A stretch of DNA of 64,000 bases from Malachius bipustulatus (GCA_910589415.1 OU342631.1:20460001-20524000), one strand, 5' to 3'. Positions 23,964-35,760 are shown, counted from the stretch's first letter. Notes: generated by a model not told the origin, from the sequence alone. Program-made: numbers and translations.

Positions 23964-24157
23964 TATGGCTTGTCCAGTGAGTGTTGTCCGGTGAGATGCC
24001 ACACTGATCCTTACTATAAACGATTTGATTTTTTATGATTTAATTCGTACTAATTCTAATTATTATAATTGTACGAATTAAAACATAAAAAATCAAATCG
24101 TTTATAGTCAGGATCAGTGTAAAATCTCAGCGGACAACACTCAATGGACAAGCCATA
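23964..24157. mobile_element. Palindromic MITE (about 194 bp)
   Basis: TATGGCTTGTCCAGTGAGTG on the left pairs with the complement of TATGGCTTGTCCATTGAGTG on the right. The arms continue with few mismatches through AAACGATTTGATTTTTTATG to a centre near 24060. Terminal TA suggests a TA target site. Confidence 0.9.
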
Positions 24158-25077
24158 ACTATCTTTTCCTGTGTATTTTCTACACACCTAGCATTAAGTC
24201 AACATGGGTAGCAGACACCAAAATTTACTTAGTTTGGTGAGATTCATCTTATTGGAAAAAGTTCTGTGTTGTCCTGGTTATTAAAAAAAAACCTGACCCT
24301 CTTCATATACAACCCTGATGTTTGTTCTCTTAAGCACTCAATTACCTGGATATTAGTTTAATTTAGGTCTGTACTAATTATGTTTTGAGTTGTACACGAT
24401 TATCCATCATTTATGTGCATGGGCAAAATGGTGGTATACTTCAAAGATAAAAAATTCAAACTTTGAGGATATGTATGCAAAATTATTAAAAGTCTGTCTA
24501 CAAAGTGGTAGGTAAATTACCTATCTAAATATTTTAAATGGTGCATTCATTACTAAGCTCATGAGCCAAAATTAAAGGTAAATCAAAATTTGAAAGAGAA
24601 AATTATGAAATCCAAGAGAATGTTGAAAACCCTTTGCATGGTAAGCAGTGACTATAAAGAACATAACTAGGAAGGTTCACACAAAAGCCTTTTGAACTTC
24701 AATATCAACAATAGAGTAGGTATGTTCAGTATTTGCTGATTTTATTGGGCCCTATAATTTCCCTTCTACTAAAAGTTGGAGAATGTCGTTAAAGGCTTAA
24801 CGACTGTCTTTATTTTCAACATTATGATTTCCAATTCATTAAGAGTTGCTGTCATTACTGATAATGATAAAATTCATTATACTTTTTTGACAGTTAAAAA
24901 TATCAGAATAAAATAATTAATCAACTACGATAAAGATGCTTATTAGTGATTTTTTTAACGAAAGGGAAATCATAGGGCCCATCATTGTCTCTTGAATTTT
25001 ATTGACTTTATGGACTATTATGAATTTTATTGACTTCTAGTTTTCATCTATATTTTTTTCCAGTTTGGTTTTTCCCA
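24158..25077. other. Non-coding stretch, no recognised feature
   Basis: AT-rich intergenic DNA between the stathmin 3' region and the next palindrome; no gene or repeat structure supported. Confidence 0.5.
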
Positions 25078-25941
25078 TACAGGGTGAGTCATTTTAATCT
25101 TCAAATCTGAATATCTCTGTTGGTAAGCCAGATACAAAAAAATTATGCAGACAAAAGTTGTTCAGGACAATAATGGGGGTCATCTGACTGCACTGATGAC
25201 TTTGACCTTGTGGACCAATTTCAAGTACATTTGAAGGTGAAGATTATTTTTTAAATAGGACACCCTGTATATTTATCTTTTTTCATATTTCCAGTGAAAA
25301 AAGAATAAGAAAGGTTTTTACAACTGCAGTGTAAAATGAGTAGGCTGCGAGTTATAATAAACAACTGAAAATCGCAGTTTTTCAATTTGAAAGCAGTGTA
25401 CATCGGAAACAACCCCAAATTATCAGAAAACGGCTTACATGTTCCTATCTTAACTTTTCACATGGTATCCTACTATGTGGTTTAAACTGTAATAGAGGGT
25501 GAAGGAAATTACCAGATTTTTAATCACCCTGTATAAAAATTTCAAGTACACTGTAAGGTAACCCATAAAAAGTTAAGATGGGAACATGTAAGCCGTTTTT
25601 CGATATTTGGTGCCATTTCTGATGAACACTGCTTTCAAAATGAAAAACTGCGATTTTCACTTGCTTATAACTCATAACCTACTCATTTTAGACTGCAATT
25701 GTAAAAACTATTCTTATTGGATTTTCTCGGGGAATATGAAAAAACAATAATATACAGGCTTTCCTATTGAAAAAATTATCCTTACTTTCAAATGGCCTTG
25801 AAATTGGTCTACAAGGTCAAAGTCATTAGTACAGTCAGATGACCCCCATTGTCCTGAACAACTTTTGTCTGCACATTTTTTTTGTATCTGGCTTACCAAC
25901 AGAGATATTCGGGTTTGAAGATTAAAATGACTCACCCTGTA
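25078..25941. mobile_element. Concentric palindrome with TACAGGGTG ends (about 0.86 kb)
   Basis: Ends TACAGGGTGAGTCATTTTAA and its complement; arms run inward through TATCTCTGTTGGTAAGCCAG and CAGACAAAAGTTGTTC. A second CACCCTGTA-type pair lies inside (about 25263 and 25753) and a third near the centre (about 25495 and 25530). The inner core (AACTTTTCACATGGTATCCT, AAAACGGCTTACATG) is shared with the elements at 33814 and 54661, whose outer shells differ. Confidence 0.9.
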
Positions 25942-27091
25942 TAGACTTGAATTTATTTTTTTAGAAACCAAAAATTATTTTGGGATCTATTTTCTGTCTG
26001 GAGTTTTTCTTCAAAAGAAAGATAAAGAAAATGCTGACTACAAATTGCTTTGTGTTTGAGATTAGACTATTTTGTTCTTTGCCTGTTATTTGTCTTATTA
26101 GCTTGTAATTATTACACGCACAACAAAAAATTTAATATTTTATAACATGTTCTATCCAGCGAATGTTGGTCGGAAGAATAACTGTATTTATAAATTTTAA
26201 ATTTGAATTATACCTACTCCTAAATTAAGTATTATCCTCCAAATTTTTTATCTTTCAATATAAACGAATACCTATTTTATCCCTTCACATAAGTGATGGC
26301 CACCTATATTTTATTACACTGATAGTAATTTATGGGACTCATATAATATATCTACAGTAGACTCCCGATTCTCCATAAACCTGGATTAGGGATAATAAGT
26401 TTAGTGAACCAATATCTGAACATTTTTCAACAAAAAAAAAAACAAAAAAAAATCCCTTCTCACAATACTGTGATTTATTGTACATATCTGGTGTTACTAT
26501 AACCAAATGGGAGGGACCTGTTCTCAAAATAGATTCAACTTTTTACAAATGGTTAACTGAATTAGAGAAGGATCTCTTAATTATTTTTAAATTTTCTAAT
26601 AAACCTCATATTGTGCCATTTTGTTAATTTGCTGTTTAATCATGAATTAAATCACCAAGAACCTTATTTTCCCAACCATCCCGGGATAATCAAGAGCACC
26701 TACTGTATTTTATTATTTTTTTACTGTTATTTTTTTAATAAATAAATAAATTTTATTTTAATAAAACCTCACTAGGTAACCAAAATACCAAACCAAATCA
26801 TGATCATCTGGCCTTCATTAGAATTTTTTTACAGATAAATTATTTCCCTATGCAGTTCTCACAATAAATTGAGTAAGCAAAAGCAACCAATAAACAGCTC
26901 AAGCAAAGATAGATAAAAAAAGGGTAATAGAAAATCAATTTATTTAATTTTTTAAATATGAATGCCTTATGTAGGTATATACAAAAATTCACAACAGTTT
27001 TTCCTATTACATTATTTGTTTCCAATATATTATTATAAAAATGGTGTCACTTAAATAATTAAACTGTCTATTTTAATAAATAACGCACCTT
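25942..27091. other. Intergenic DNA and PREB 3' flank
   Basis: Stathmin and PREB converge here. On the minus strand AATAAA at 26939-26944 is a candidate PREB polyadenylation signal, about 150 bases past the stop. An A/T-rich run at 26720-26765 with TAAATAAATAAA could be a retroelement tail. No other gene seen. Confidence 0.45.
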
Positions 27092-30022
27092 TCAAAGTCC
27101 GAGATAGGAACAGAGAACAAAAGTCATAAATAATGTTATCACTAGTATCATTATTCCAAGCCACACTGGCAGGGTCCCTGGAAAAGAAAATAATTTCTTG
27201 AATCTTAAAATATAATTTTTCATAAAAGCTCATTAATGAAACAATGGATCAACCGATTCAACCAATCTGGGCTAGTCTACTACTCTCCTCTTGACAATGC
27301 TCAAAAGACTTTAAAAAATTGTATCAATATTTAAAGATGCTTTTTTTAATTATCAATACAGTCTTTTGCTTTTGGTTTTCCTCTTTTGTCAATTGCTTTT
27401 CCTTATATTTGTCAAATGAGTTTCTTATTTTTCTATCTATTAATGATTATAGTCATTGATTTATCAATCAATTTCCTTATATGTGAAATCAGTTTCACTT
27501 TATGTCAATTGCTTTTCCCATTTACTTGCAGTGACAGTATCATAATATTGGAAAAGCATTTAATAAAAAAGGAATGTTATTTGACACAAGAGGAATTTCA
27601 ATTGAAAAATTCACGCACTGACATTTGATAAATGGGAAAAGCATTTGACAAATCAGGAAAAGCAATTGACAAAAGACGAAAACCAAAAGAAAAAGACTGT
27701 TTTAGATTCATTAATTTTTCTAATGCGAATTAGAAAGGTCTTTCAAAGTGACCTTTCTAAAAATCGTCACAAAATCAAATACTTACTTCTATATGGCAAA
27801 GTATGGATGCTAATATGATTATCGATCGATATCGATAAAACTGCTGCCTCTGCTGTGCTGGCTATCTTATAGTTGTCATGAACCGGCAAGAATTCCAAAC
27901 CAGTCACAAACATGGAATGTGCACCAGGAATATGTAGAACTTTCTGGGGGAAAAAACAATTCTTTCAATAAAGATCTTAAAACCAAACAAAATATGAGAA
28001 TAAAAATCCTTTACTGAACTTAAGAAAAGCTTACCTGCAAGCTAAATGCGACATTTATGTAGACAGAGCCACTGAACATGGTTCCCACAGATATGAACCG
28101 CCCGTCATCCCTGACGGCGATAGCTGAGAGACTCTCGTCAAACTCGCTCATTTTGGAAAGAACGCCTTCATCGGGTAACCAGCGCTGTAGGTAAGATTTC
28201 TGTTTCTTAGCTACTCCGGTCGGATTGGTTATTGTATACAGCGCTGACTTTTTATCCTCTCCTTCAATCACACCAAACCTAAAATGAAACCCTATAAATA
28301 AAATAAAGTACTGCCAGGTGGCAGAAGAAAGGTGTTGTTAATTTATGATGGAATTTTGAGGGTTGACATTGATCAAATTACATATTTACCTGCATCGTTT
28401 ATATAAATACTTGCAACCCTTGGGCTGATCCCAGACGAACTGTCTAATTTGTTTTCCTTTCGTGGCATCCCAGAGAATCGCCAGACCGTCCTTGGCTATG
28501 GAAATTAAGGAATTATTTACCGGGCAAAAATCTAGATCGTCGATTTCTTTTTTGTGAGCTTTTAGGACGTTCACCGGCTGCAAGCTTGGGAATTTCCATA
28601 AACGCACAAAACCATCTGTACCACCTGAAAAATAATTATTTTTAGAGGAACATAATAATTAATAAATTGCTTGATTTGATATGTGATTGAATAGACTGCA
28701 CAATCTCTTTAATGTTATTATAAATGAGTAAATGACATTTGGTTTCTATAATCTTTTTTGACAAATTTTCTTTTTTAAGTAAGTAGCTGGAGAAAAGTTA
28801 CAAGCTATATAAAGAAACTGATCAGAGCACTTTTGAGACAATTTGCAATTCAAGAGATTTATGACCGACAATTTTAGGAAAGCTTTCAAATATTTTATTA
28901 CAATTTATTAGGTATTAGAGGAAGTACGTGTGGTCTGGCTTTCCAAAGTCTTCCTAATATTTATAAAATTCATAATACCCCCATCTGAGTTGTCCTTAGC
29001 TGGTAATGTTTGCACCAAAACAACGTTTCATCCAAGAAATATTTCTACCTGACCCGAAAGTTTTTTTCTTAATTGTTTCATAGTTGCAATTGTTCTACCA
29101 AATGCACTTCTTTGTATCAAAAAGGGGTTTAATTCAGGATTCTGGTCAAATTTATACAAGTTTTTGTGTAAAGCTGCAAATAGTGTTGCCAACAGAATTT
29201 GATTCAACAGATGGGAAGCAATAAATATAAAAAAAGGACAGTTCTGTTGGCAACACTATTGTTAGTTCATTTTTTTTTATTTGTATAGTTTTTCTGCACA
29301 AGTCTTTCCTTTCTTCAGTTTCTTTCCACACACAAGACTGCTTGAAAAGAAAAGGAGGAAACAAAAACAATGTAACAAGAATGATGAGTCAAGTAAGTCG
29401 GAACAGAACAGCCATACCTGTTGCTAAAATTTTCCCGTTTCGACTGATTCTAGTGATCCTTAAAAGTGGTTCCTCTCCATTAAAATCAGTCTGGACGCTG
29501 TCCAGGGGTTTAATTAAGAATTTCAGGCGTTTATTATTTTTATTTCTGTCAGTTTTTTCTGCAGTTTTTCGTTTTCGTTCCCGAAGCTCATCGTGGTTAA
29601 GTTCATCGTGGTGATTCCCGATTTCTTCAATAATGTCTTCGTTTACCAATTCACAATCTACACTGTAAAGCTGGCAGTGACTTTCTTGACCGGCCACTAA
29701 ATAAGTACGTTTGCTGTCCGTGTAAGTGGAGCAATTCATGACAACAGCAGTTCCCGTTTCGTGCCGAGTTACTTCTTCGGCCAAAAATCCTGATCCATTA
29801 TGGGACAATTCAAATATTTCCTGAAAATCTTTACTTATAGTACTCATCCAGAGTAAATAGATTGTAAAAAAATATACTTACATATCCATTAGCAACCCCT
29901 GTCTTAGATTGACCACCACCTCCACCAACTAGGACGTGCCTTTCAGTCAACATTTGAAGGGTGTAAAGAGGAAAATTGACCCGCGCCAACATGTTTCGAA
30001 TACTACGTTTACTACGTGCCAT
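27092..30022 (-). CDS. Preb: PREB / Sec12-type guanine-nucleotide exchange factor for Sar1
   Basis: ER-membrane WD40 protein that loads GTP on Sar1 to start COPII vesicle budding. Six exons on the minus strand: 29882-30022, 29418-29820, 28390-28624, 28035-28278, 27787-27943, 27092-27177. Phases agree at every junction, giving 1266 coding bases or 421 residues, close to the roughly 417 of human PREB. The glycine-rich K-loop (GGGGGQSKTGVANGY, residues 33-47) marks the Sec12 family. WD-like blades follow (GHCQLY-like AGQESHCQLY, ILATGGTDGFVRLWKFPSL, LAILWDATKGKQI, GSVYINVAFSLQ). A charged Lys/Glu/Asp insert sits near residues 105-140. The C-terminus is one hydrophobic anchor (residues about 397-418, LPVWLGIMILVITLF) ending CSYLGL-stop. 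The start is the first ATG, right before the conserved FPLYTLQ strand. Tail-to-tail with stathmin; nothing looks broken. Confidence 0.96.
27357..27702. mobile_element. Inverted-repeat element in PREB intron 5 (about 0.35 kb)
   Basis: Ends ACAGTCTTTTGCTTTTGGTT and the complement of ACAGTCTTTTTCTTTTGGTT. The arms are built from repeats of a roughly 20-base unit resembling TTTGTCAATTGCTTTTCC, seen at 27388 and 27503 and reversed near 27640-27670. So it is both palindromic and internally repetitive. Confidence 0.8.
29179..29260. repeat. Perfect 19-bp hairpin in PREB intron 2
   Basis: AATAGTGTTGCCAACAGAA at 29179-29197 is exactly complementary to 29242-29260, with a 44-base A/T-rich loop. It lies in the intron between PREB exons 2 and 3 and may be a small MITE remnant. 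Confidence 0.8.
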
Positions 30023-30475
30023 AATTAATTAAATATTCAATTAAATTTTATTTAATTTGCCTAAAGTTCCACGTTCCACGTATATAACCTACGACATTGC
30101 TGTAAATATTTGAATAATTAATTTGGAATGTAATGAAAGAAAAAGCAATAATATTGAAAGGTAATACTGACATATGTCACTAATTACAAATTATATAACA
30201 TTGACATTTATGACTTAATAAATAAGTTTCACATAAGTCAAAACTGAAAGGTGTGACTTATCATAGCAACGTCACTTTGCTGATTAGATTCAAATGGCTG
30301 CGCTCAGGAAGAGAAATTATTTTATATTTTTATAAGGTCGTGTTCGTAGAATAAAATTCAAATGAAGAGCTATGACTATTATAATATTGTACCATTCAAC
30401 AATGCGCAGATACTGGTTTAAGATAAATTGTTTTTTAAAAGCGTTTTACGAATATACTACACGAAGCGAGGTATG
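30023..30475. other. PREB upstream region
   Basis: Sequence before the PREB start codon on the minus strand should contain its promoter and leader. I see no convincing TATA or initiator motif and no gene on the plus strand. Confidence 0.4.
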
Positions 30476-31533
30476 GTATAACCAAATACCTTAAAATATT
30501 AATACCGGACACTTCCTCTCAAAACCTCCGTCCATTTTTACAGCGCCCTCATGCAGGAACTGGGGACACTAAAGCTGTTTTTAAATTCAAAGTTAGGTAA
30601 CTTTTCACGGTTTTTGACAGCTGCAGTCAATCATAATTATTAATAATTTGTCATTAGTAGTAATAATTGAACGTTTTAGTTTCAAGTATAATTTCAATTT
30701 AAAGTTACTCTCAAAGCATTATATCAGCGGATAATTTTGTTGGGTACCAGTTAAATAGGCATTTATAATGTACCGCTGTGTTAAAGTGAACATAGGTATT
30801 ATGTCTGGAAAATATGTGCTACTGTGTGCTGTGTGCGGTTGCTCCGACTATGGATTGTTAAGCATGTCCAGATCTTTCCACGGTGTTCCAAGCAGGAATA
30901 AAGAATTATGTATAAAGTTAACTTTAGAAGACGCGTAAATAAACTTATTAATATTTTATAACTATGCTGATGGAAATAGGAACAAGCAATAGGTTATAAT
31001 AACATCGATGAGTGACGAAAGTTTGAAAAAGTGTGGAGTGTCGAAGCCGATTTCTCACCATATTATTTTGTACTGATCATTTCAAAGAGGAAAATTTTGT
31101 TAATCCAGCAAATAATAGACCTTTAAAGCTGCAAGGAAGCACATTATTGGAATTGTGGCAAATAAAAGGCTCACACTTAGGTATATATCGATTCAATATT
31201 TTTGAAATATACCTACCTAAAGATATTAATAATATTGTGTGTAATAGTAGTTAATCATTGTTAATATAATAAACATATTGAAAACTTTGTTGTTTATTGT
31301 TGTATTATAATTATTATTCTTCGTCCCAATTTCCTCCGTCTATTCCGTCTAATTAATTTTAAGAGCTTTTCTATTCAGCGTTGATATTTAAAACTCCCAC
31401 TATGTTTCAACAAATTTAATTTTTAGTGTCTCCAGTTCATGCTTGGTGGCGCTGCTAAAATGGACGCAACCTGTTGCAATGCTATAGGTATAGGAGTGTC
31501 CGGTATTATTATTTTAGCGTATTTGGTATAACG
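30476..31533. mobile_element. TIR transposon carrying THAP-domain remains (about 1.06 kb)
   Basis: The left end (TATAACCAAATAC, then AATACCGGACACT, CGTCCATTTT, CAGCGCC, ACTGGGGACACTAAA) is mirrored at the right (TTTAGTGTCTCCAGT, GGCGCTGCTAAAATGGACG, AGTGTCCGGTATT, GTATTTGGTATAAC), giving terminal repeats of roughly 100 bases with gaps. Between them lies a split THAP-like zinc finger. THAP domains start the transposases of P and Kolobok elements, so this is probably a non-autonomous derivative of one of those superfamilies; the target duplication was not clear enough to decide. Confidence 0.75.
30801..31253 (+). pseudogene. Degenerate THAP zinc-finger fragment of a transposase
   Basis: ATG at 30801 opens a 45-codon frame, ending at 30938, with CAVC (C-x2-C), then SFHGVPSRNKELC, the usual start of a THAP finger (C-x2-C followed by FHxFP). 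In another frame at about 31033-31253 come CTDHFKEENF (the closing C-x2-H of a THAP finger) and LKLQGSTLLELW. The halves are separated by about 100 bases with stops, so either a small intron or frameshifts divide them; I could not find convincing splice sites. The catalytic part of a transposase is absent. It sits wholly inside the terminal repeats of the 30476-31533 element. Confidence 0.65.
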
Positions 31534-31962
31534 TCATGACGCATCAGGAAGGAATGGCTTCGACGTTTCACTGGAGCTCTACCAGCCCGCATGCGCAATA
31601 GACAAGCACCAGTAAACTGTGTATGTAACAGCTACATTTACCAATATCGATCATTTTTTTTTAAGAATTGCATTTTTTTTTCGTGTTTAGTAAAGTGTTT
31701 AGCTTGAAATACCCTCAAGATAATAGAAAAACGTCTACAGTCTTAATAACGTCTTTGTGGTATCTTTACTCTGCTCTTTTTTTTTAATAAATAAAAATTT
31801 AATTATCGATTATCTCAAGACGAAATATAGCTTAAATGATATAAATAAACAAAACAAATCCGGGTTTCTCTTTTAAAATTATAAAAACAATTTCGCTTTT
31901 ATAGCAAAACTCTATACAGAGAGCCCAAGCGAAGTGTTTCCTGAGGAATACAACCTGCAACG

Positions 31963-32050
31963 ATTCAAAGTGAACGCGTGAATCGTTATCTCCGCTCATG
32001 CACCGCTCCCAGAGCGCCATAGAGGAATTTCCACGCAGTGCATGTGCCTT
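31963..32050 (-). repeat. Dispersed repeat, copy with 32-base perfect match
   Basis: The 32 bases at 31977-32008 are the exact reverse complement of 60110-60141. Similarity continues outward (TGCACTGCG.GGAAATTCCT type) for about 80 bases. This suggests an unclassified interspersed family, possibly part of a retroelement. Confidence 0.75.
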
Positions 32051-32102
32051 TTCAATAGAAAATGGGCAAGATTTGCTAGGATTGGGCAGGATTCCTGCCA
32101 GG

Positions 32103-32170
32103 TTTACTCTTTTTTCTTTTTGATGAACCCAAGCTTTCGAGCTTTTCTTTAGCTCTTCGTCAGGGGTACT
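32103..32170 (-). repeat. Possible Penelope-like element tail motif
   Basis: On the minus strand the segment reads like CCTGACGAAGAGCTAAAG followed by GCTCGAAAGCTTGGG. This resembles the CTGAAGA...GCCGAAACGT motif common in Penelope-like retroelements and their introns. Only this short piece is present. Confidence 0.25.
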
Positions 32171-32546
32171 GAAAAGGTTAACAATGAATAGGTAATTGTA
32201 AATATACAGAAACTAATCAGAAACTAAAATTAAATTTCACAATACTTACAGAAATTGAGTTATTAAAATTGAAGATGTTAGGTACTATATTATGTTATCA
32301 TTTTCATGGACAAGTAGAAAGATAAAAACATACCTACTAATATGAACTAAGTCAAATAAAAATTAAATAACATATAAAGTTTATCCGAAAAAAAGGTTTA
32401 AAAATACCTACTTTAGAACTTTTTACATTTTTTATGAACAATAATTTTTAGCTAAATTTTTTGAAAGATGTGAATTTGAACATTATTGATTCATATTATA
32501 TTACTTATATAAATTGTATTATTTATATTATTTATTTATTTATCAT

Positions 32547-32985
32547 TATTTATTTTTATCTGCAAAATCGCGAAATTTCGATTTTAAAAACGGTTCTGTA
32601 GCTTTATCTTTCAAGATTAGTGAACGAAATTTTGGATCCTTGTAAAACTTACTTTGGAATGGAGTTAGATTTTCGTTGAAAAAATTCCAAAAAGCCGCGT
32701 TACTTCTGCAGCTTGTTCTTTCAAAATTCCAGAAATCCGGTCCATGAGGCACGGTTTTCTGGTCGCAGTTTTCAGTCTAGGGGACTGAAATTTTTGTGGG
32801 AGTAATGAGTAATCGAGTGAGTAATATATCCACAAGGAGAGTGGTCTGCTGGTATTGCATTTGAGCAAAATTGATCCAGCCGTCCCAAAATGGCGGCCTT
32901 TTGAATTTTAGGAAAATAAGGGACAGGGGCTATTTTTTGAAACCCTGTATGAGCCAGACAAAAAAAAGCCTTTTCACCCAAATTA
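32547..32985 (+). repeat. Dispersed repeat family T, copy 1
   Basis: Matches 47340-47770 over about 430 bases: TGTAGCTTTATCTTTCAAGA, TTAGTGAACGAAATTTTGGA, TGAGGCACGGTTT and CAAAATGGCGGCC occur in the same order. A reversed partial copy lies at 58557-58673. Open frames in it are not conserved between copies, so it is a non-coding repeat. Confidence 0.85.
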
Positions 32986-33013
32986 ACAAGATTGGAAGAA
33001 AATTATGTCATTA

Positions 33014-33776
33014 TACAGGGTGTTTTGTAATTGAATGTCAACATTTAAGGGGGTGATTTTTGGGTCCATTTTAAGAAGAAAACTTCATAAGAACGTGTGT
33101 CCTAAAAGTCTTAACTTTTGAGATAAAGGGTGGTAAATTTAAAAAAAATAAAGAATTTTTTCGTAATATCTGTAATACCGCTCCGGATATTTTAATGAAA
33201 TACAGGAATTACTCATCAAGAGTCATTTTTTCATATACCACATTTCGTTTTATTTCCACTAGTGACGATCGTGAGGAATTTTACCTGCATATTTTTATAT
33301 TTTTTTATTGTCATTTTAACGACAATCTTTTGACCATGGAGAGAAACATATTTAATTTTTTTAGGCGAAAACCGTGCATCGGACTGAAAAAAACAAATTT
33401 GCTTGGAAATGATTGGGGATTCCAAAAATGATTTCTACTTGAACAGAAATCAGTGGCGTACCATCAATGTCTGCCAAAATATGCAGGTAAAATTCTGCAC
33501 GATTGTGCACCATCGTCACTAGTGGAAATAAAATGAAACGTGGTACATGAAAAAATGCCCCTTGATGCGTAATACCTGTATACGAAATTTCATTAAAATA
33601 TCCAGAGCGGTGTTACAGATATTACGAAAAATTGATTTATTTTTATGAAACTTTACCACCCTGTATCTCAAAAGTTAAGACTTTTAGTACATTATGTTCT
33701 TATGAAGTTTTCTTCTTAAAATGGGCCCAAAAATCACCCCCTTAATTATTGATATTCAATTACATAACACCCTGTA
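33014..33776. mobile_element. Nearly perfect palindrome with TACAGGGTG ends (about 0.76 kb)
   Basis: TACAGGGTGTTTTGTAATTG starts the element and its near-complement ends it. Arms continue through AAGGGGGTGATTTTTGGG, AAGAAGAAAACTTCATAAGA and CCACATTTCGTTTTATTTCC to a centre near 33395. No transposase. Confidence 0.9.
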
Positions 33777-33813
33777 TACATCCCCGTCTCCTACAGTTTC
33801 ACTATGGCACCTA

Positions 33814-34672
33814 TACAGGGTGATTCTTTTAAAGCGCCCATTACAAAAAGTACGACTTCTAGTTGATCTAGGAATCTGAAATTTGGAACTTAGGCAACAT
33901 ACCTAATAACGAGTCGAAATGAAATACATATTACCAAGATGGCGGCACATTTAAAAATGGGGAAAGGAAGTGTCATCTTTGGTTTTTTAAATTGGACACC
34001 CCATACATTATTGCATTTTCAGATTGTCTGAGAAAATGTGATAACAATGGTATTTATAGTTGCAGTTTAAATTGAGTCGGCTATGAGTTATAAACAAGTG
34101 AAAATCACGATTTTCCAACTTTAAAGCCATTTCCAACAAAAACGGCTCAAGATATCTGAAAACGGTTTACATGTCCCTATCTTAACTTTTCTTCTAGTAT
34201 CCTACTGCATAGTTGAAATGTTTATACAGGGTGAACAAAAATATGATAATTTTCACCACCCTGTATAGACATTTCAACTCCATAATAGGATACCTCTTTA
34301 AAAGTTAAAATAGGGACTTGTAATCCGTTTTCTGATATCTTGAGCCGTTTTTGTTGGAAATGGCTTCAAAGTTGAAAAATTGTGATTTTCACTTGTTTAT
34401 AACTCATAGCCTACTCAATTTAAACTGTAACTATAAGTACCATTGTTATCACATTTTCTCAGACAATCTGAAAATGCAATAATGTATGGGGTGTCCAATT
34501 TAAAAAACCAAAGATGACACTTCCTTTCCCCATTTTTAAATGTGCCGCCATCTTGGTAATATTTCATTTCGACTCGTTATTATGTATGTTGCCTAAATTC
34601 CAAATTTCAGATTCCTAGATCAACTAGAAGTCGTACTTTTTGTAATGGGCGCTTTAAAAGAATCACCCTGTA
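33814..34672. mobile_element. Concentric palindrome with TACAGGGTG ends (about 0.86 kb)
   Basis: Outer arms TACAGGGTGATTCTTTTAAA, GCGCCCATTACAAAAAGTAC and CTTCTAGTTGATCTAGG are mirrored exactly or nearly so on the right. A second ring (TTGGACACCCCATACATTAT) and a central TACAGGGTGAACAAAAATAT ring follow inside. The core (GGCTATGAGTTATAAACAAG, AACTTTTCTTCTAGTATCCT) is shared with the element at 25078. It begins only about 37 bases after the preceding palindrome. Confidence 0.92.
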
Positions 34673-35760
34673 TAGGGGTGGAGAACATACCTATAGTAAC
34701 ACCAGGAAGGTATTCATTTGCTTTGCACTGAAAGGGAAAGCAAAAAAACGGCCCAAAAAATCGGTTTTGAGAGTGCGGAGAGAGTGCGGTCCTGACAAGA
34801 GGCGCCGATTAAATACCGCGAATTTGGGATGTAACCACTTCACGACAATGCCAAAAGCGCTTCGAAGCTTACAGGAGGCGGACCCGCACTATATCCGCTA
34901 TAACGGTTGAAGAAACTTGGCAGACAGTTTGTGTAATTTGTTTAATAAATTTAAGCGAACGAGCCTCTTTTATTAATTTAGTAGTTTTTTTCACTCACTG
35001 TATTTTGTCATCGAGATAAATTACATAATAATACTAATAAACTTATAAACGGATGGACGTTCTATTAATACTTTGCGCTTTATAATAATAAGGAAGAGAT
35101 ATACCTCTAGCTATAATATGTGTCTCAGTGATTTATTAATATTATGCGAGCTTGCGTTTATGTATAGTTTAATTTTTATTTTATAGTCTTTTTATTATCT
35201 AAATTTATTAGGTACTTAACTCAACAATTTCATTAAGTACAATAATTGGAAAAACTATTGTAAAAAACGATTTACATAACGAATATAAGGTACCTACACT
35301 ATATTGAAATCTCGTATTAATATCAAATAATATTTCTATTACCATTAATAAAGTTGTTTAAACCATAATAATTGAAACAATTACCACTTATAGGTATCCT
35401 ACTACATTTTATTCGCATGCGACTTTCAATGCACGTTTCATAATAATATCTAATTACTTTTAGCAGTCCATCCTTTTGCTACGTACAAGTTCCAAGTAAT
35501 TAGAGACAGAATAATTAATTATCACCAACTAATTCCTAGAATTATTATTTCAATTAAGTAACTAATTTAATAACGAGAAGAAGATTTCATATTATGCGCT
35601 TATGCGCCCATTCAACTATTGACGTAAACACCTTAACGTGAAGCCGGCTCGAAATCGGCAACGATATAATAATACAAACATCAACAATATCAAAGAGCAT
35701 TATCATTGGCAACAGGTGTTTGGCATTGGCCGCCAAATTCAGATTTCAACTTTCGTTCAA
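34673..35760. other. Non-coding upstream region of the receptor gene
   Basis: AT-rich, with no repeats that I recognise from about 35000 on. It presumably contains the promoter of the downstream Methuselah-like gene. No coding exon seen. Confidence 0.4.

Noticed and set aside
29342..29614. 90-codon plus-strand frame opposite PREB exon 2
   Set aside because: Antisense shadow of the PREB exon with Ser/Arg-rich composition.
33195..33431. Open frames on both strands in the palindrome at 33014
   Set aside because: Palindrome arms give similar frames on both strands; no transposase motif.
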